64,000 nucleotides of DNA from Bacteroidales bacterium H5 (GTDB lineage Bacteria; Bacteroidota; Bacteroidia; Bacteroidales; Muribaculaceae), in assembly GCA_001701225.1 (NCBI GenBank), contig DAAQ01000021.1, positions 62,001 through 126,000 of the forward strand, given 5' to 3'. Shown here in pieces: positions 18,610 to 28,125 of this stretch. The notes under the pieces were generated by a model. It ran no database searches. It saw only the letters and a list, made by a program, of their open reading frames with translations, and was not told the DNA's origin. The first letter of the stretch is position 1, and each line of letters begins with the position of its first letter. Made by a program: the position numbers and the translations under genes.

Positions 18610-19344
18610 ATGAATCCGACCATGACAGAAACGCAGCCAATTGCCCCGGCGCTCTATCTGATCCCTTCGACCATGAGCGACGCGCCTGTCAGTGTGGCCA
18701 TACCACAGGCCAACATCGACATCATACGCGGCATACGTCATTTCGTGGTCGAGAACGTGCGCACCGCGCGCCGTTTCCTCAAACGGTGCGACCCGTCCAT
18801 CGTCATCGACGACCTGACATTCGTCACGCTTGACGAGCATACTCCCGCCGAGGAGGTTCCACCGATGCTCGACCCGCTTGTCAACGGCGAGCCCATAGGG
18901 GTCATCTCGGAGGCCGGATGTCCGGCGGTTGCCGATCCCGGTGCCGACCTTGTGGCTGTGGCACAGCGCAAGCGCCTCACGATTATCCCCCTTGTGGGCC
19001 CTTCGAGCATCATGCTCGCGCTGATGGGGTCGGGGTTCAACGGGCAGACCTTCGCCTTTGCCGGGTATCTGCCACATGACACGCGCGAGCGTGCGGCGAC
19101 CCTGCGCGAGATGGAACGTCTGATACGTCAGCGCCACCAGACACAGATATTCATCGAGACGCCATACCGTAACAACCGCCTCATAGCCGAGCTCGTCTCG
19201 ACGCTTCCCGGCGGCTTGCGGCTCTGTGTGGCCTCGGACCTCACCGGCCCGCGTCAGTCGATAATCACCAAGCCTTTATCCGAGTGGGCTACCACAACCT
19301 GCAACTACGACAAAGTGCCCACAATCTTCCTGCTGTACAATTAA
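18610..19344 (+). CDS. RsmI-like SAM-dependent methyltransferase (tetrapyrrole methylase fold)
   Basis: 244 residues. The motif GVISEAGCPAVADPGADLV (residues 97-115) corresponds to the SAM-binding loop of RsmI (16S rRNA C1402 2'-O-methyltransferase) within the tetrapyrrole methylase superfamily, and VGPSSIMLALMGSG is the next conserved segment. It is shorter than canonical RsmI (about 280 residues) and begins differently, resembling the second RsmI-like paralogue common in Bacteroidetes. The target is therefore uncertain: rRNA methylation is likely but not shown. It lies 26 bp after sufB and 9 bp before the MBL gene, in one probable operon. Confidence 0.85.
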   Translation: MNPTMTETQPIAPALYLIPSTMSDAPVSVAIPQANIDIIRGIRHFVVENVRTARRFLKRCDPSIVIDDLTFVTLDEHTPAEEVPPMLDPLVNGEPIGVISEAGCPAVADPGADLVAVAQRKRLTIIPLVGPSSIMLALMGSGFNGQTFAFAGYLPHDTRERAATLREMERLIRQRHQTQIFIETPYRNNRLIAELVSTLPGGLRLCVASDLTGPRQSIITKPLSEWATTTCNYDKVPTIFLLYN

Positions 19345-19353
19345 CCTGAACTA

Positions 19354-20394
19354 ATGCGAAAGAAAAACTTCAATAATAATGTATCACGCCTTCAGCCCGG
19401 CCTCTTTGACTCGCTCGACGAATTTATCGAGCCTCAGGCTTCAGGATTCGATTTCATACCGCCCGAACGTCTCAAGGAGATAGCGCGGCTCCATGCGCCC
19501 GCTCCGGCTCCGGCCATCGACGAGATGCCGGCGCTCGAGCCCACCGACCGTATGTTCTTCATGAGCTTCGGCAGCGGCAGCAGCGGCAACTGCTCTTATG
19601 TGGGCGACCGCCGCTGCGGTTTCCTCATCGACGCCGGGATAGACGCCAAGAGGGTCATCACTGACCTCCGTGACAACGGCATAATGCCGGAGCAGGTCAA
19701 GGGCATCATATTGACCCACGACCACCACGACCATATCAGCCAGGCATATCCGTTGTTGCGCAACTATCGCCACATGAAGCTCTACTGCACCCCGCGCACC
19801 CTCAACGGCATGCTGCGGCGCCGCAATGTGTCGAGGCGCATCAAGGACTATCATACTCCAATCTACAAGGAGTTCCCCTTCACGATAGGGGCTTTCACCA
19901 TCACCCCGTTCGAGGTCAAGCATGACGGAGCCGACAACGTGGGATTCTTTATCGAGCACGGCGCGGATACCCTCGGTGTCGCCACTGACCTGGGATGTAT
20001 CTCCGAACGTGTGGATTTCTATATGCGCCAGGCCCACAATATGGTCATAGAGGCCAATTATGACTATGACAAGCTGCGCGGGGGCACATATCCCGAACAT
20101 CTCAAGGCGCGTATTGTTGCCGACAACGGACATCTTGACAACCGTGTCTCGGCTCATTTCGTTGCGTCGGTCTATAGCTCGGCCCTGCGCAATGTCTTCC
20201 TCTGCCATCTGTCTCATGACAACAACACACCTCTGCTGGCCATGAAGGCGTTTGCCGAGGAGTTCGGGCCGCTTGGCGTCACCGAGTTCGAGGGCTCGGC
20301 CCTGTCTCGCGACAGTGTGGCCGAGGGGGCTCGTCCGCGCCTTGCGCTGATTCCGTTGCCCAGATACGAGCGCACGCCACTTTATGCCCTCTGA
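19354..20394 (+). CDS. MBL-fold metallohydrolase, YycJ/WalJ-like
   Basis: 346 residues. An unassigned N-terminal segment of about 65 residues precedes the metallo-beta-lactamase domain, which starts [16 protein letters not shown] and carries the metal motif THDHHDH (about residues 125-131). Later metal ligands include EANYDYD and HLSHDNN. The SFGSGSSGN start is typical of YycJ-type nucleases or phosphodiesterases, which use two Zn or Mn ions. Function in Bacteroidetes is uncharacterised; a DNA-repair or RNA-processing role is possible. It follows the methylase by 9 bp. The N-terminal extension is oddly long, with an early [10 protein letters not shown]; an internal Met at MFFMSF is a possible later start. 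Confidence 0.88.
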   Translation: MRKKNFNNNVSRLQPGLFDSLDEFIEPQASGFDFIPPERLKEIARLHAPAPAPAIDEMPALEPTDRMFFMSFGSGSSGNCSYVGDRRCGFLIDAGIDAKRVITDLRDNGIMPEQVKGIILTHDHHDHISQAYPLLRNYRHMKLYCTPRTLNGMLRRRNVSRRIKDYHTPIYKEFPFTIGAFTITPFEVKHDGADNVGFFIEHGADTLGVATDLGCISERVDFYMRQAHNMVIEANYDYDKLRGGTYPEHLKARIVADNGHLDNRVSAHFVASVYSSALRNVFLCHLSHDNNTPLLAMKAFAEEFGPLGVTEFEGSALSRDSVAEGARPRLALIPLPRYERTPLYAL

Positions 20395-20420
20395 AACATA
20401 CGGGATTGACGAAAATTTCG

Positions 20421-20428
20421 TAATTTTG
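20421..20428 (+). promoter_or_regulatory. Promoter -7 box for alaS
   Basis: TAATTTTG, 54 nt upstream of the alaS ATG and only 26 nt after the preceding stop codon. Confidence 0.55.
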
Positions 20429-20482
20429 CACTCTCAAAATCAGATTCAGAAACTAAAATACAAAGATATAAATATCCAAATC

Positions 20483-23098
20483 ATGCTCACTGCAAAGGAA
20501 ATACGCGAGTCGTTCAAGGAGTTTTTCCGCTCCAAGGGACACCATATCGTACCCTCAGCACCAATGGTCATCAAGGATGACCCCACGCTGATGTTTACCA
20601 ACGCCGGTATGAACCAGTTCAAAGACATTATTCTCGGTAACAAGGCGGCGAAGTACCAGCGCGTGGCTGACTCGCAGAAATGTCTGCGCGTCTCCGGCAA
20701 GCACAACGACCTCGAGGAGGTGGGCATGGACACCTACCACCACACCATGTTCGAGATGCTCGGCAACTGGAGCTTCGGCGATTATTTCAAACAGGAGGCC
20801 ATAGACTGGGCATGGGAATATCTGGTAGGTGTGCTCAAGCTCGATCCGGCCCGTCTGTATGCCACCGTCTTCGAGGGCTCGCCCGCCGAGGGCCTGGCGC
20901 GCGACGACGAGGCTGCCGCTATCTGGGGCAAGCACCTGCCCGAGTCGCACATCATCAACGGCAACAAGCACGACAATTTCTGGGAGATGGGCGATACCGG
21001 TCCCTGCGGCCCCTGCTCGGAGATACATATCGACCTCCGTTCTGACGAGGAGCGCGCTCAGGTCGACGGCGCATCGCTGGTCAACCACGACAATCCCCTG
21101 GTGATAGAGATATGGAATCTCGTGTTCATGCAGTATAACCGCAAGGCCGACGGCTCGCTCGAACCGTTGCCCGCAAAGGTCATCGACACCGGCATGGGTT
21201 TCGAGCGTCTGTGCATGGCCCTGCAGGGCAAGAAGTCGAACTACGACACCGACGTTTTCACCCCCCTCATCGAGACAATCTCACGCCTGTCGGGCAAGAA
21301 ATATGGCGAGGACAAGATGGTCGATGTGGCCATGCGTGTCATCGCCGACCATGTGCGCACAATCTCGTTCTCAATAGCCGACTCGCAGCTCCCCGGCAAT
21401 GCCAAGGCCGGATATGTCATCCGCCGCATCCTTCGCCGCGCCGTGCGCTATGCATATACCTTCCTCGACCAGAAGGAGGCATTCATGTATAAGCTGGTCA
21501 ACACCCTCATCGACTCGATGGGCGAGGCTTATCCCGAGATTGCCGCACAGCGCGAGCTGATAATGAAGGTCATCAAGGAGGAGGAGGACTCTTTCCTCCG
21601 TACCCTCGACAAAGGTATCTCGATTCTCGACGACTCCATCCGTGCCGCCCGTGCTGCCGGAAAGACCGAGATTTCGGGCAAGGATGCCTTTGTGCTCTAT
21701 GATACATACGGATTCCCCCTCGATCTCACCGAGCTCATCCTTAAGGAGAACGGCATGACCCTCGACAAGAAGGAGTTCGACACCGAGATGGAGGCCCAGA
21801 AGGCCCGTGCCCGCAATGCTGCCGCCGTCGAGGCCACCGACTGGGTAGAGGTGCGCGAGGGTGAGACCGAGTTTGTCGGATATGACGAGACATCGGTGCC
21901 CACACAGATACTCCGCTACCGCAAGGTGAAGCAGAAGGGGAAGGAATTCTATCAGATAGTACTCTCTGTCACTCCGTTCTATGCCGAGATGGGTGGTCAG
22001 GTCGGCGATACAGGCTGGCTCATCGACGGTGACTCGAAGATTGAGATATATGACACAAAGCGTGAGAACGGCCAGGCCGTGCATCTCTCGCGTCAGCTTC
22101 CCGCCGATGTCACCGCCACCTTCGAGGCCATCATCGACGTCGAGGCTCGTCGCGCAGCCGAGTGCAACCACACGGCTACCCACCTGCTCCACGCCGCCCT
22201 GCGTCAGGTACTCGGAACACATGTCGAGCAGCGTGGCTCGTATGTGTCGCCCAAGATGCTCCGTTTCGACTTCAGCCATTTCCAGAAGGTGACGCCCGAG
22301 GAGCTGCGTCAGGTAGAGCACATCGCCAATGCTATGGTGCGCAAAGCCATCCCCCTCGACGAGCACCGCTGCGTGCCCATTGAAAAGGCCCGCGAGATGG
22401 GCGCGATGGCACTCTTCGGCGAGAAATATGGCGAGGAGGTGCGCGTGATCAAGTATGGTGATTCGGTCGAGCTTTGCGGTGGCACGCATGTGCCCAACAC
22501 AGGCTGCATAGGCACAATCCGCATCGTTTCAGAGTCGAGCATCGCTGCCGGTATACGCCGCATCGAGGCCATCACCGCAGAGACAGCTGAGAATGCTGTG
22601 GACCAGATTACAGACTCACTCCGTGCCATCGGAGAGCTGCTGCACAATGCTCCCGACATCGTGGCTGCGCTACGTCGCTCCATCGACGAGAACACAGAGC
22701 TGCGCAAGCAGGCCGAGGAGTATATGAAAGAGAAAGTCCGCGCCCTTGCGGCGTCGCTGATTGATAAGGCTGAGATTGTCGATGGCTATAAGACTGTCGC
22801 TATGACCGGCCTCTATGTGCCCGAGGTTGTCAAGAATGTCGCCTTCCTGGTACGTCAGCTCTCGCCTGAGAACACCGTCTTCGTAGCCGCCACACTCGAT
22901 GTCTCGGGCAAGCCCCTCATCACTGTGGCCCTCACTGAGGACGTCGTCAAGTCGGGCCTCAATGCTTCTGTCATGGCCCGCGAGGCCGCCAAGGCCATCA
23001 AGGGTGGCGGTGGTGGCCAGCCCGGTTTTGCCCAGGCCGGTGGCAAGGACAAGGATGGCCTCTCGGCTGCTCTCGAGATACTGCGTAAATCTATCTGA
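20483..23098 (+). CDS. alaS: Alanyl-tRNA synthetase
   Basis: 871 residues from the ATG at 20483 ([15 protein letters not shown], the usual AlaS start); the longer frame to 20384 overlaps the preceding gene and the promoter. AlaS charges tRNA-Ala. The class II catalytic core has [15 protein letters not shown] and [20 protein letters not shown]. The editing domain shows [11 protein letters not shown] and [10 protein letters not shown], supplying Zn-binding His and Cys residues. The C-terminal DHHA1-like domain is Gly-rich ([14 protein letters not shown]). Length is normal. The next gene starts 12 bp later, so a short operon with the Dabb and HAD genes is likely. Confidence 0.98.
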   Translation: MLTAKEIRESFKEFFRSKGHHIVPSAPMVIKDDPTLMFTNAGMNQFKDIILGNKAAKYQRVADSQKCLRVSGKHNDLEEVGMDTYHHTMFEMLGNWSFGDYFKQEAIDWAWEYLVGVLKLDPARLYATVFEGSPAEGLARDDEAAAIWGKHLPESHIINGNKHDNFWEMGDTGPCGPCSEIHIDLRSDEERAQVDGASLVNHDNPLVIEIWNLVFMQYNRKADGSLEPLPAKVIDTGMGFERLCMALQGKKSNYDTDVFTPLIETISRLSGKKYGEDKMVDVAMRVIADHVRTISFSIADSQLPGNAKAGYVIRRILRRAVRYAYTFLDQKEAFMYKLVNTLIDSMGEAYPEIAAQRELIMKVIKEEEDSFLRTLDKGISILDDSIRAARAAGKTEISGKDAFVLYDTYGFPLDLTELILKENGMTLDKKEFDTEMEAQKARARNAAAVEATDWVEVREGETEFVGYDETSVPTQILRYRKVKQKGKEFYQIVLSVTPFYAEMGGQVGDTGWLIDGDSKIEIYDTKRENGQAVHLSRQLPADVTATFEAIIDVEARRAAECNHTATHLLHAALRQVLGTHVEQRGSYVSPKMLRFDFSHFQKVTPEELRQVEHIANAMVRKAIPLDEHRCVPIEKAREMGAMALFGEKYGEEVRVIKYGDSVELCGGTHVPNTGCIGTIRIVSESSIAAGIRRIEAITAETAENAVDQITDSLRAIGELLHNAPDIVAALRRSIDENTELRKQAEEYMKEKVRALAASLIDKAEIVDGYKTVAMTGLYVPEVVKNVAFLVRQLSPENTVFVAATLDVSGKPLITVALTEDVVKSGLNASVMAREAAKAIKGGGGGQPGFAQAGGKDKDGLSAALEILRKSI

Positions 23099-23110
23099 TT
23101 CCGTCACGCA

Positions 23111-23407
23111 ATGGTAAAGCATATCGTATCATTCAGACTCTGCGGCACTCCCGAGGAGCGCCGCAGGGTTGCGATGCGGTTTCGCGAGGCTCTGCTCGAG
23201 CTTCCGGCCGTCATCGAGCCTCTCGAGTCGATAGAGGTAGGCATCAACGAGAACCCTGCCGAAGATTGGGATGTGGTGCTCACAGCACTTCTGCCCGACA
23301 TGGCCTCGGTCGAGGTCTATGCCAAGCATCCGGCCCACGTGGCTGCTGCCGCGCTGCTGGCCGGACACAAGGAGGCCCGCGCCTGTGTCGACTATTATTG
23401 CGACTGA
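23111..23407 (+). CDS. Dabb (stress-responsive A/B barrel) domain protein
   Basis: 98 residues. VKHIVSFRLCGTPEERRRVAMRFREALLELP at the N-terminus and YAKHPAHVAAA near the C-terminus are the recognisable Dabb-domain pieces: a ferredoxin-like dimeric alpha/beta barrel. Functions in this family are diverse and mostly unknown in bacteria. It is 12 bp after alaS and its stop overlaps the next start as TGATG, implying translational coupling with the HAD gene. Confidence 0.85.
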   Translation: MVKHIVSFRLCGTPEERRRVAMRFREALLELPAVIEPLESIEVGINENPAEDWDVVLTALLPDMASVEVYAKHPAHVAAAALLAGHKEARACVDYYCD

Positions 23408-24039
23408 TGGCTCTCGTCGCCTTCGACCTTGACGATACCCTGTTCCCCGAGATTGAGTTTGTACGCTCGGCCTATCGGGCTATAGCGTCACGCTATGGTC
23501 TGCATCTGCTCCCCGCGATGCTTGCGGCTCCGACACCGCGCGAGGCGTTCGACTCGACAGGGCTTCCCGCCGATGTCGTCCTTGGACTGTACCGCTCGCA
23601 CAGGCCCGATATCCGTCTTCCATGGCAGTCGCTCCATACGCTCGCGCTGCTGCATAATTCCGGCCATCATACGGCGATAGTGACCGACGGACGCGCCGTC
23701 ACGCAGCAGAATAAGATTGATGCTCTCGGGCTCGGCCGGTTTGTAGCGCCTGAAGATGTGTTCATATCAGAGTCTTTCGGCCATCTCAAGACCGACGGCG
23801 AGGCGTTCCGCGCGCTGATGCGCCGTTATCCGGGAGAGGCGTATGTCTATGTCGGCGACAATCCCGACAAGGATTTCAAGGTGCCCCGTGAGCTCGGGTG
23901 GCGCACCGTCTGCCTGCACGATGCGGGGCAAAACATTCACCCTCAGCGGCTGGCAGAGAGGAATCCCGACGAGTTGTCCGATTTTACGGTGCGCTCGTTG
24001 ACAGAGATACCTGATTTGGTGAGCCGGATGTATGTGTAA
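23407..24039 (+). CDS. HAD-family hydrolase
   Basis: 210 residues from the ATG at 23407, which overlaps the Dabb stop by one base. The catalytic DLDDT motif is at residues 7-11 (nucleophile Asp7, acid/base Asp9), followed by a helical cap, the threonine motif IVTDGRA, and the lysine/acidic motif VYVGDNPDKDFKVPRELG. Together these indicate a Mg-dependent phosphohydrolase of HAD subfamily I. The substrate cannot be told; phosphoglycolate- or nucleotide-like phosphatases are possible. The coupled Dabb gene is the only functional hint. A strong terminator-like hairpin follows. Confidence 0.88.
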   Translation: MALVAFDLDDTLFPEIEFVRSAYRAIASRYGLHLLPAMLAAPTPREAFDSTGLPADVVLGLYRSHRPDIRLPWQSLHTLALLHNSGHHTAIVTDGRAVTQQNKIDALGLGRFVAPEDVFISESFGHLKTDGEAFRALMRRYPGEAYVYVGDNPDKDFKVPRELGWRTVCLHDAGQNIHPQRLAERNPDELSDFTVRSLTEIPDLVSRMYV

Positions 24040-24046
24040 ATGCGCG

Positions 24047-24125
24047 AAGTTATCCAAAACTAAATACCAACTATCTGTCATACAGATAGTTGGTATTTTT
24101 ATTTTTACACAAAGTTGTCCAAAAC
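24047..24125. repeat. 14-bp direct repeats flanking a terminator, upstream of nrdD
   Basis: AAGTTATCCAAAAC (24047-24060) recurs as AAGTTGTCCAAAAC (24112-24125), with the terminator hairpin between them. Each contains a sequence close to a DnaA box (TTATCCACA); the first matches at 8 of 9 positions. They may be operator sites for nrdDG. Confidence 0.45.
24062..24107 (+). terminator. Intrinsic terminator of the alaS operon
   Basis: A perfect 17-bp stem (24062-24078 with 24082-24098) with a 3-nt loop is followed by a T-rich tail, 22 bp after the HAD stop. Confidence 0.88.
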
Positions 24126-24158
24126 GGAAAACTTATTTTCCATTTTAACAAATTTTTT

Positions 24159-24190
24159 CTTGCATTTGACGCATCTGCGATGTAACTTTG
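24159..24190 (+). promoter_or_regulatory. Promoter of nrdDG
   Basis: TAACTTTG (24183-24190) with CTTG (24159-24162) 20 nt upstream approximates the Bacteroidetes promoter, 57 nt before the nrdD ATG. Confidence 0.65.
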
Positions 24191-24247
24191 CAGTGTCAAA
24201 ATCTCACAAATCAACCCCGAAAATCCCTCAATTCCTCCCCCAACGCA

Positions 24248-26455
24248 ATGATACATACAGTGGTTAAACGCGACGGTCGCGTCGTAGGTTATAACGAAGA
24301 GAAAATCAAGGCAGCCATCCGCAAGGCCATGCTCACCACAGAGGCCGGCGAGGATGAGGCACTCATATCGCGCATCGCCGACATCATCACCATGACCGGT
24401 CCCGGCCAGATGACTGTCGAGGAGATCCAGGACCGCGTAGAGCTTGAGCTGATGAACTCGCCCCGCAAGGAGGTAGCCAAGAAATATATCGCCTATCGCG
24501 ACCAGCGCTCAATCGCGCGCCGCGCCAAGACCCGCGACATGTTCCTGGAGATTATCGAGGCCAAGAGCAACGACATCACCCGCGAGAACGCGAACATGAA
24601 CACCGACTCGCCCGCGGGCATGATGATGAAGTTTGCCAGCGAGACTACAAAGCCGTTTGTCGACGACTACCTGCTCTCGCCCGAGGTACGCGAGGCAGTC
24701 AACGGGGGGTATCTCCACATACACGACAAAGACTATTATCCCACCAAGAGCCTCACCTGCGTGCAGCATCCGCTCGACCGCATCCTCAAATACGGTTTCG
24801 TGGCCGGACATGGCGAGTCGCGCCCTGCCAAGCGTATCGAGACAGCCAGCATCATAGGATGTATCTCGCTCGAGACCGCACAGAACGAGATGCACGGCGG
24901 CCAGGCTATCCCCGCGTTCGATTTCTATCTGGCGCCGTTTGTACGCTCGTCGTTCGTCGAGGAGATAAAGAAGCTCGAGGAACTCACCGGGCTCGACCTG
25001 AAACATCTGTATGACGTGGAGCTGAAGGACTATATCAAGGCTCCCGTCGACGGGCTTGAGGGGGAGGCCCGCTATCTGCAGCATGCCGTCAACCAGACTG
25101 TCAGCCGTGTGCATCAGTCGATGGAGGCGTTCATACACAACATGAACACCATCCACTCGCGCGGAGGCAATCAGGTTGTATTCAGCTCGATAAACTATGG
25201 TACCGACACCTCGGCCGAGGGACGATGCATCATACGCGAGCTGCTGAACTCGACATACGAGGGCGTAGGCAACGGCGCCACCGCCATCTTCCCGATACAG
25301 ATATGGAAGAAGAAGCGTGGGGTGAGCTATCTCCCCGAAGACCCCAACTATGACCTCTACAAGCTGGCATGCAAGGTGACAGCACGCCGTTTCTTCCCCA
25401 ATTTCGTCAACCTCGACGCCACATTCAACCAACATGAGAAGTGGAACGCCAACGACCCCGAACGCTATAAGTATGAGGTCGCTACAATGGGATGCCGCAC
25501 ACGTGTCTTCGAAAACCGTTATGGCGAGAAGACATCCATCGGCCGTGGCAACATCAGCTTCTCGACAATCAACATCGTGCGTCTCGCCATCGAGTGCATG
25601 GAGATTGCCGATGAACCCGAGCGCATCGACGCATTCTTCGCCAAGCTCGACAAGGTGCTCGACATCACGGCACGTCAGCTGTGCGAGCGTTTCGATTTCC
25701 AGAAGACAGCCATGGCCAAGCAGTTTCCGCTGCTCATGTCGCGTCTGTGGAACGGTGCGGAGAAACTGGGCCCCAACGACACCATCGAGAGCGTAATCAA
25801 CCAGGGTACGCTCGGAATCGGTTTCATAGGTCTGGCAGAGTGTCTTATCGCACTTGTCGGCAAGCATCACGGTGAGTCGGAGAGGGCTCAGGAGCTTGGC
25901 CTCCGCATCGTGTCGCACATGCGCGAGAAGGTCAACGGATACAGCGAGAAATATCAGCACAATTTCTCTGTGCTCGCCACTCCGGCCGAGGGGCTTTCGG
26001 GCAAGTTCACACGCCGCGACCGCCACACCTTCGGCGTCATCCCGGGCGTGACGGACAAGGACTACTACACCAACTCAAACCATGTCCCCGTCTATTACAA
26101 GTGCTCGCCGCGCCACAAGGCCGAGGTCGAGGCTCCCTATCACGCACTGACGGGTGGTGGCCATATCTTCTATGTCGAGATTGACGGCGATGCCACACAC
26201 AACCCCAAGGCCATTAGTGACATTGTAGACCTGATGGACCGGTATAACATCGGCTATGGCTCGGTCAACCATAACCGCAACCGCTGCATGGACTGCGGAT
26301 ATGAGGACGCGCAGGAGGGGCTGACAGAATGTCCCAACTGCCACAGCCACCATATCGACAGCATCCAGCGCATCACCGGCTATCTTGTCGGCACCACAGA
26401 CCGCTGGAACAGTGCCAAGCTGGCCGAGCTCAAGGATCGTGTCGTACACAGATGA
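24248..26455 (+). CDS. nrdD: Anaerobic ribonucleoside-triphosphate reductase
   Basis: 735 residues from the ATG at 24248. NrdD is the oxygen-sensitive class III glycyl-radical enzyme that reduces NTPs to dNTPs. An ATP-cone starts at TVVKRDGRVVGYNEEKIKAAI (about residues 4-25) for allosteric control. The catalytic barrel includes NGGYLHIHDKD and IGCISLETAQNEMHGGQAIPAFDFY. The C-terminal zinc site is CMDCGYEDAQEGLTECPNC, and the glycyl-radical loop is RITGYLVGTTDRWN. All expected features are present. It overlaps nrdG by 4 nt. A terminator and the direct repeats at 24047-24125 lie just upstream and may affect regulation. An anaerobic lifestyle is implied. Confidence 0.97.
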   Translation: MIHTVVKRDGRVVGYNEEKIKAAIRKAMLTTEAGEDEALISRIADIITMTGPGQMTVEEIQDRVELELMNSPRKEVAKKYIAYRDQRSIARRAKTRDMFLEIIEAKSNDITRENANMNTDSPAGMMMKFASETTKPFVDDYLLSPEVREAVNGGYLHIHDKDYYPTKSLTCVQHPLDRILKYGFVAGHGESRPAKRIETASIIGCISLETAQNEMHGGQAIPAFDFYLAPFVRSSFVEEIKKLEELTGLDLKHLYDVELKDYIKAPVDGLEGEARYLQHAVNQTVSRVHQSMEAFIHNMNTIHSRGGNQVVFSSINYGTDTSAEGRCIIRELLNSTYEGVGNGATAIFPIQIWKKKRGVSYLPEDPNYDLYKLACKVTARRFFPNFVNLDATFNQHEKWNANDPERYKYEVATMGCRTRVFENRYGEKTSIGRGNISFSTINIVRLAIECMEIADEPERIDAFFAKLDKVLDITARQLCERFDFQKTAMAKQFPLLMSRLWNGAEKLGPNDTIESVINQGTLGIGFIGLAECLIALVGKHHGESERAQELGLRIVSHMREKVNGYSEKYQHNFSVLATPAEGLSGKFTRRDRHTFGVIPGVTDKDYYTNSNHVPVYYKCSPRHKAEVEAPYHALTGGGHIFYVEIDGDATHNPKAISDIVDLMDRYNIGYGSVNHNRNRCMDCGYEDAQEGLTECPNCHSHHIDSIQRITGYLVGTTDRWNSAKLAELKDRVVHR

Positions 26456-26940
26456 GAGTGATAGATATAGTCCCGGGCACGACAGTCGACGGCCCGGGAC
26501 TTCGCACGTCCATATATTTTGCCGGATGCACGCACGGTTGTCCGGGATGCCATAACCCGCAGACCCACGACCCCGCGGCAGGGCGCGAGATGTCTGAGGA
26601 CGAGATTGTCGCCGAGGTCGAGCGAAACGGTTTTGATGTCACATTCACAGGTGGCGACCCGCTTTTCCAGGTTGAAGCTCTGTGCAGTCTGGCCGCACGT
26701 CTCCGCTCGCTCGGCTACGGGCTGTGGTGCTACACGGGATATACCTACGGGCATATTGCCTCAGACCCGCGTCTGTCGTCCATCCTCCGGCATATAGATG
26801 TGCTTGTTGACGGGCCGTTCATACAGTCGCAGCGCGATGTCAGCCTCCTATTCCGTGGTTCCGCAAACCAGCGCCTGATTTCCGTACGCCACTCCACCCC
26901 GGGCCACATCGTAACCTATGAAGAAACAGAGGATTTCTGA
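26452..26940 (+). CDS. nrdG: NrdD-activating radical SAM enzyme
   Basis: 162 residues from the ATG at 26452, which overlaps the nrdD stop (ATGA). The radical SAM cluster motif CTHGCPGC (CxxxCxxC) appears near residue 26. VDGPGLRTSIYFAGC before it and VTFTGGDPLFQ after it are standard NrdG segments. NrdG uses a 4Fe-4S cluster and S-adenosylmethionine to install the glycyl radical on NrdD. Translational coupling ensures co-production. Its stop lies 2 bp from the convergent comF stop, with no terminator visible between them. Confidence 0.95.
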   Translation: MRVIDIVPGTTVDGPGLRTSIYFAGCTHGCPGCHNPQTHDPAAGREMSEDEIVAEVERNGFDVTFTGGDPLFQVEALCSLAARLRSLGYGLWCYTGYTYGHIASDPRLSSILRHIDVLVDGPFIQSQRDVSLLFRGSANQRLISVRHSTPGHIVTYEETEDF

Positions 26941-26942
26941 GA

Positions 26943-27644
26943 TCAATATGTCAATGCAAGAGACAATACGCTGAGTCTGGCTGAGGGCTCGGCGTTTTTT
27001 ATTGTGTCGAGGGCCGAGACCATTGTCGAGCCTGTGGTGATGACGTCATCGACGACGAGTATGTGGCGTCCGGCAAGCTCGCGCGGACGTAAGACCGAGA
27101 ATGTTCCGGCTGCGTTGACGCGGCGTGCTTCCGCTCCCTTGCGCGCTTGTGCGGAGTGAGGACGGGATGCGCGCAGATTGTCCCAGACCTCAATCCCCGT
27201 CACATCACTGATGCCGCGGGCTATGTAGTGTGTCTGGTTATAGCCTCGCGAGAGGAATCTGAAAAGATGAATCGGGACGGGAATAATCAAGTCTATCCCG
27301 TCAAAGAAACCTGTCGGCTTAAGCTCGGTGGCAAACATCCGGGCGAGCTTGCGCCCTATCGAGGGTCTGCCACGATATTTTGCTCCCTTTATAAGCCGCG
27401 AGTAGGGATTTTCCCTATGATAGTGGAACAGCGACGCGCATCGCTCGAGCGGCGCGTGGAGCGATATGAGGCGTGTGTGGATGTCGTTGGGCTGACGCAG
27501 GTGCTGGTTGGTGCGCGGGAGGTCGATGAGACAGCCGAGGCACATCACATCCTCGCCGCTCACGAGCGGCCGGCCGCATACGGCGCATACGCGCGGGAAA
27601 AGTATGTCGGCGACGAGAGAGCCGAGCTCGGCAAGCCTATTCAT
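26943..27644 (-). CDS. comF: ComF family phosphoribosyltransferase-like protein
   Basis: About 233 residues from the ATG at 27644; an in-frame ATG at 27659 is the alternative. An N-terminal zinc-finger (FPRVCAVCGRP ... CLGC) precedes a type I phosphoribosyltransferase fold with DLIIPVPIH, RGYNQTHYIARG and the PRPP loop ILVVDDVITTGSTM. ComF proteins take part in DNA uptake in naturally competent bacteria, though many hosts of comF are not known to be competent. It overlaps recX by 8 nt, which suggests a DNA-processing theme within the run fum-HK-prmC-recX-comF. Confidence 0.9.
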   Translation of the reverse strand: MNRLAELGSLVADILFPRVCAVCGRPLVSGEDVMCLGCLIDLPRTNQHLRQPNDIHTRLISLHAPLERCASLFHYHRENPYSRLIKGAKYRGRPSIGRKLARMFATELKPTGFFDGIDLIIPVPIHLFRFLSRGYNQTHYIARGISDVTGIEVWDNLRASRPHSAQARKGAEARRVNAAGTFSVLRPRELAGRHILVVDDVITTGSTMVSALDTIKNAEPSARLSVLSLALTY

Positions 27645-28125
27645 CGGCCTCGCGGACAAGCCGGTTGATGATCTGCGATACCAGACGTGCCTCGAATCCG
27701 CGTTGCACGCCGAAGCGCATCACCTTCATGCGGTTCTCGTAGGTCGAGAGTCCTTCGGGAAGGCTGCGTACCTTTGAGCGGATGACGCGTCTTGCGATGT
27801 CGTTATATTCCTCCTCGTCAAGTTCGTCGCACGATGCCTCGATGTACTCTCGTCCGAGGCGTTTGGCCCACAGTCCCTGCAGAATCTTGTTGCGTCCCCA
27901 TCCGCTGTATGCCATCTTGTCGTGGGCATACGCGCGGGCAAAGCGCATGTCATCGAGATAGCGCGTCTGGCGGAGCCGTTCGATGATTTTTGCTGTGTCT
28001 GAGGCCGGGATTCCCCATGCCGCGAGCTTCCTGATGATGTCGGGAGAGCACTGCTCGCACTTGTCGCAGAGGGCGGCAGCGCGTGCCAGCGCCTCGGCAG
28101 GGGTGAGTATCTTGCGCGGTCTCAT
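27637..28125 (-). CDS. recX: RecX regulatory protein
   Basis: 162 residues. The three-helix RecX repeats are visible: EQCSPDIIRKLAAWGIPASDTAKIIERLRQTRYLDDMRFARAYAHDK, then GWGRNKILQGLWAKRLGREYIEASCDEL, then the C-terminal RVIRSK ... KVMRFGVQRGFEARLVSQII. RecX binds RecA filaments and limits their extension. recA is not in the window. The start overlaps the prmC stop by 4 nt (ATGA), and the 3' end overlaps comF, so the three genes are translationally coupled. Confidence 0.9.
   Translation of the reverse strand: MRPRKILTPAEALARAAALCDKCEQCSPDIIRKLAAWGIPASDTAKIIERLRQTRYLDDMRFARAYAHDKMAYSGWGRNKILQGLWAKRLGREYIEASCDELDEEEYNDIARRVIRSKVRSLPEGLSTYENRMKVMRFGVQRGFEARLVSQIINRLVREADE

Noticed and set aside
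24509..26026. 505-codon open frame antisense to nrdD
   Set aside because: nrdD is complete with all motifs; the antisense frame is a composition shadow.
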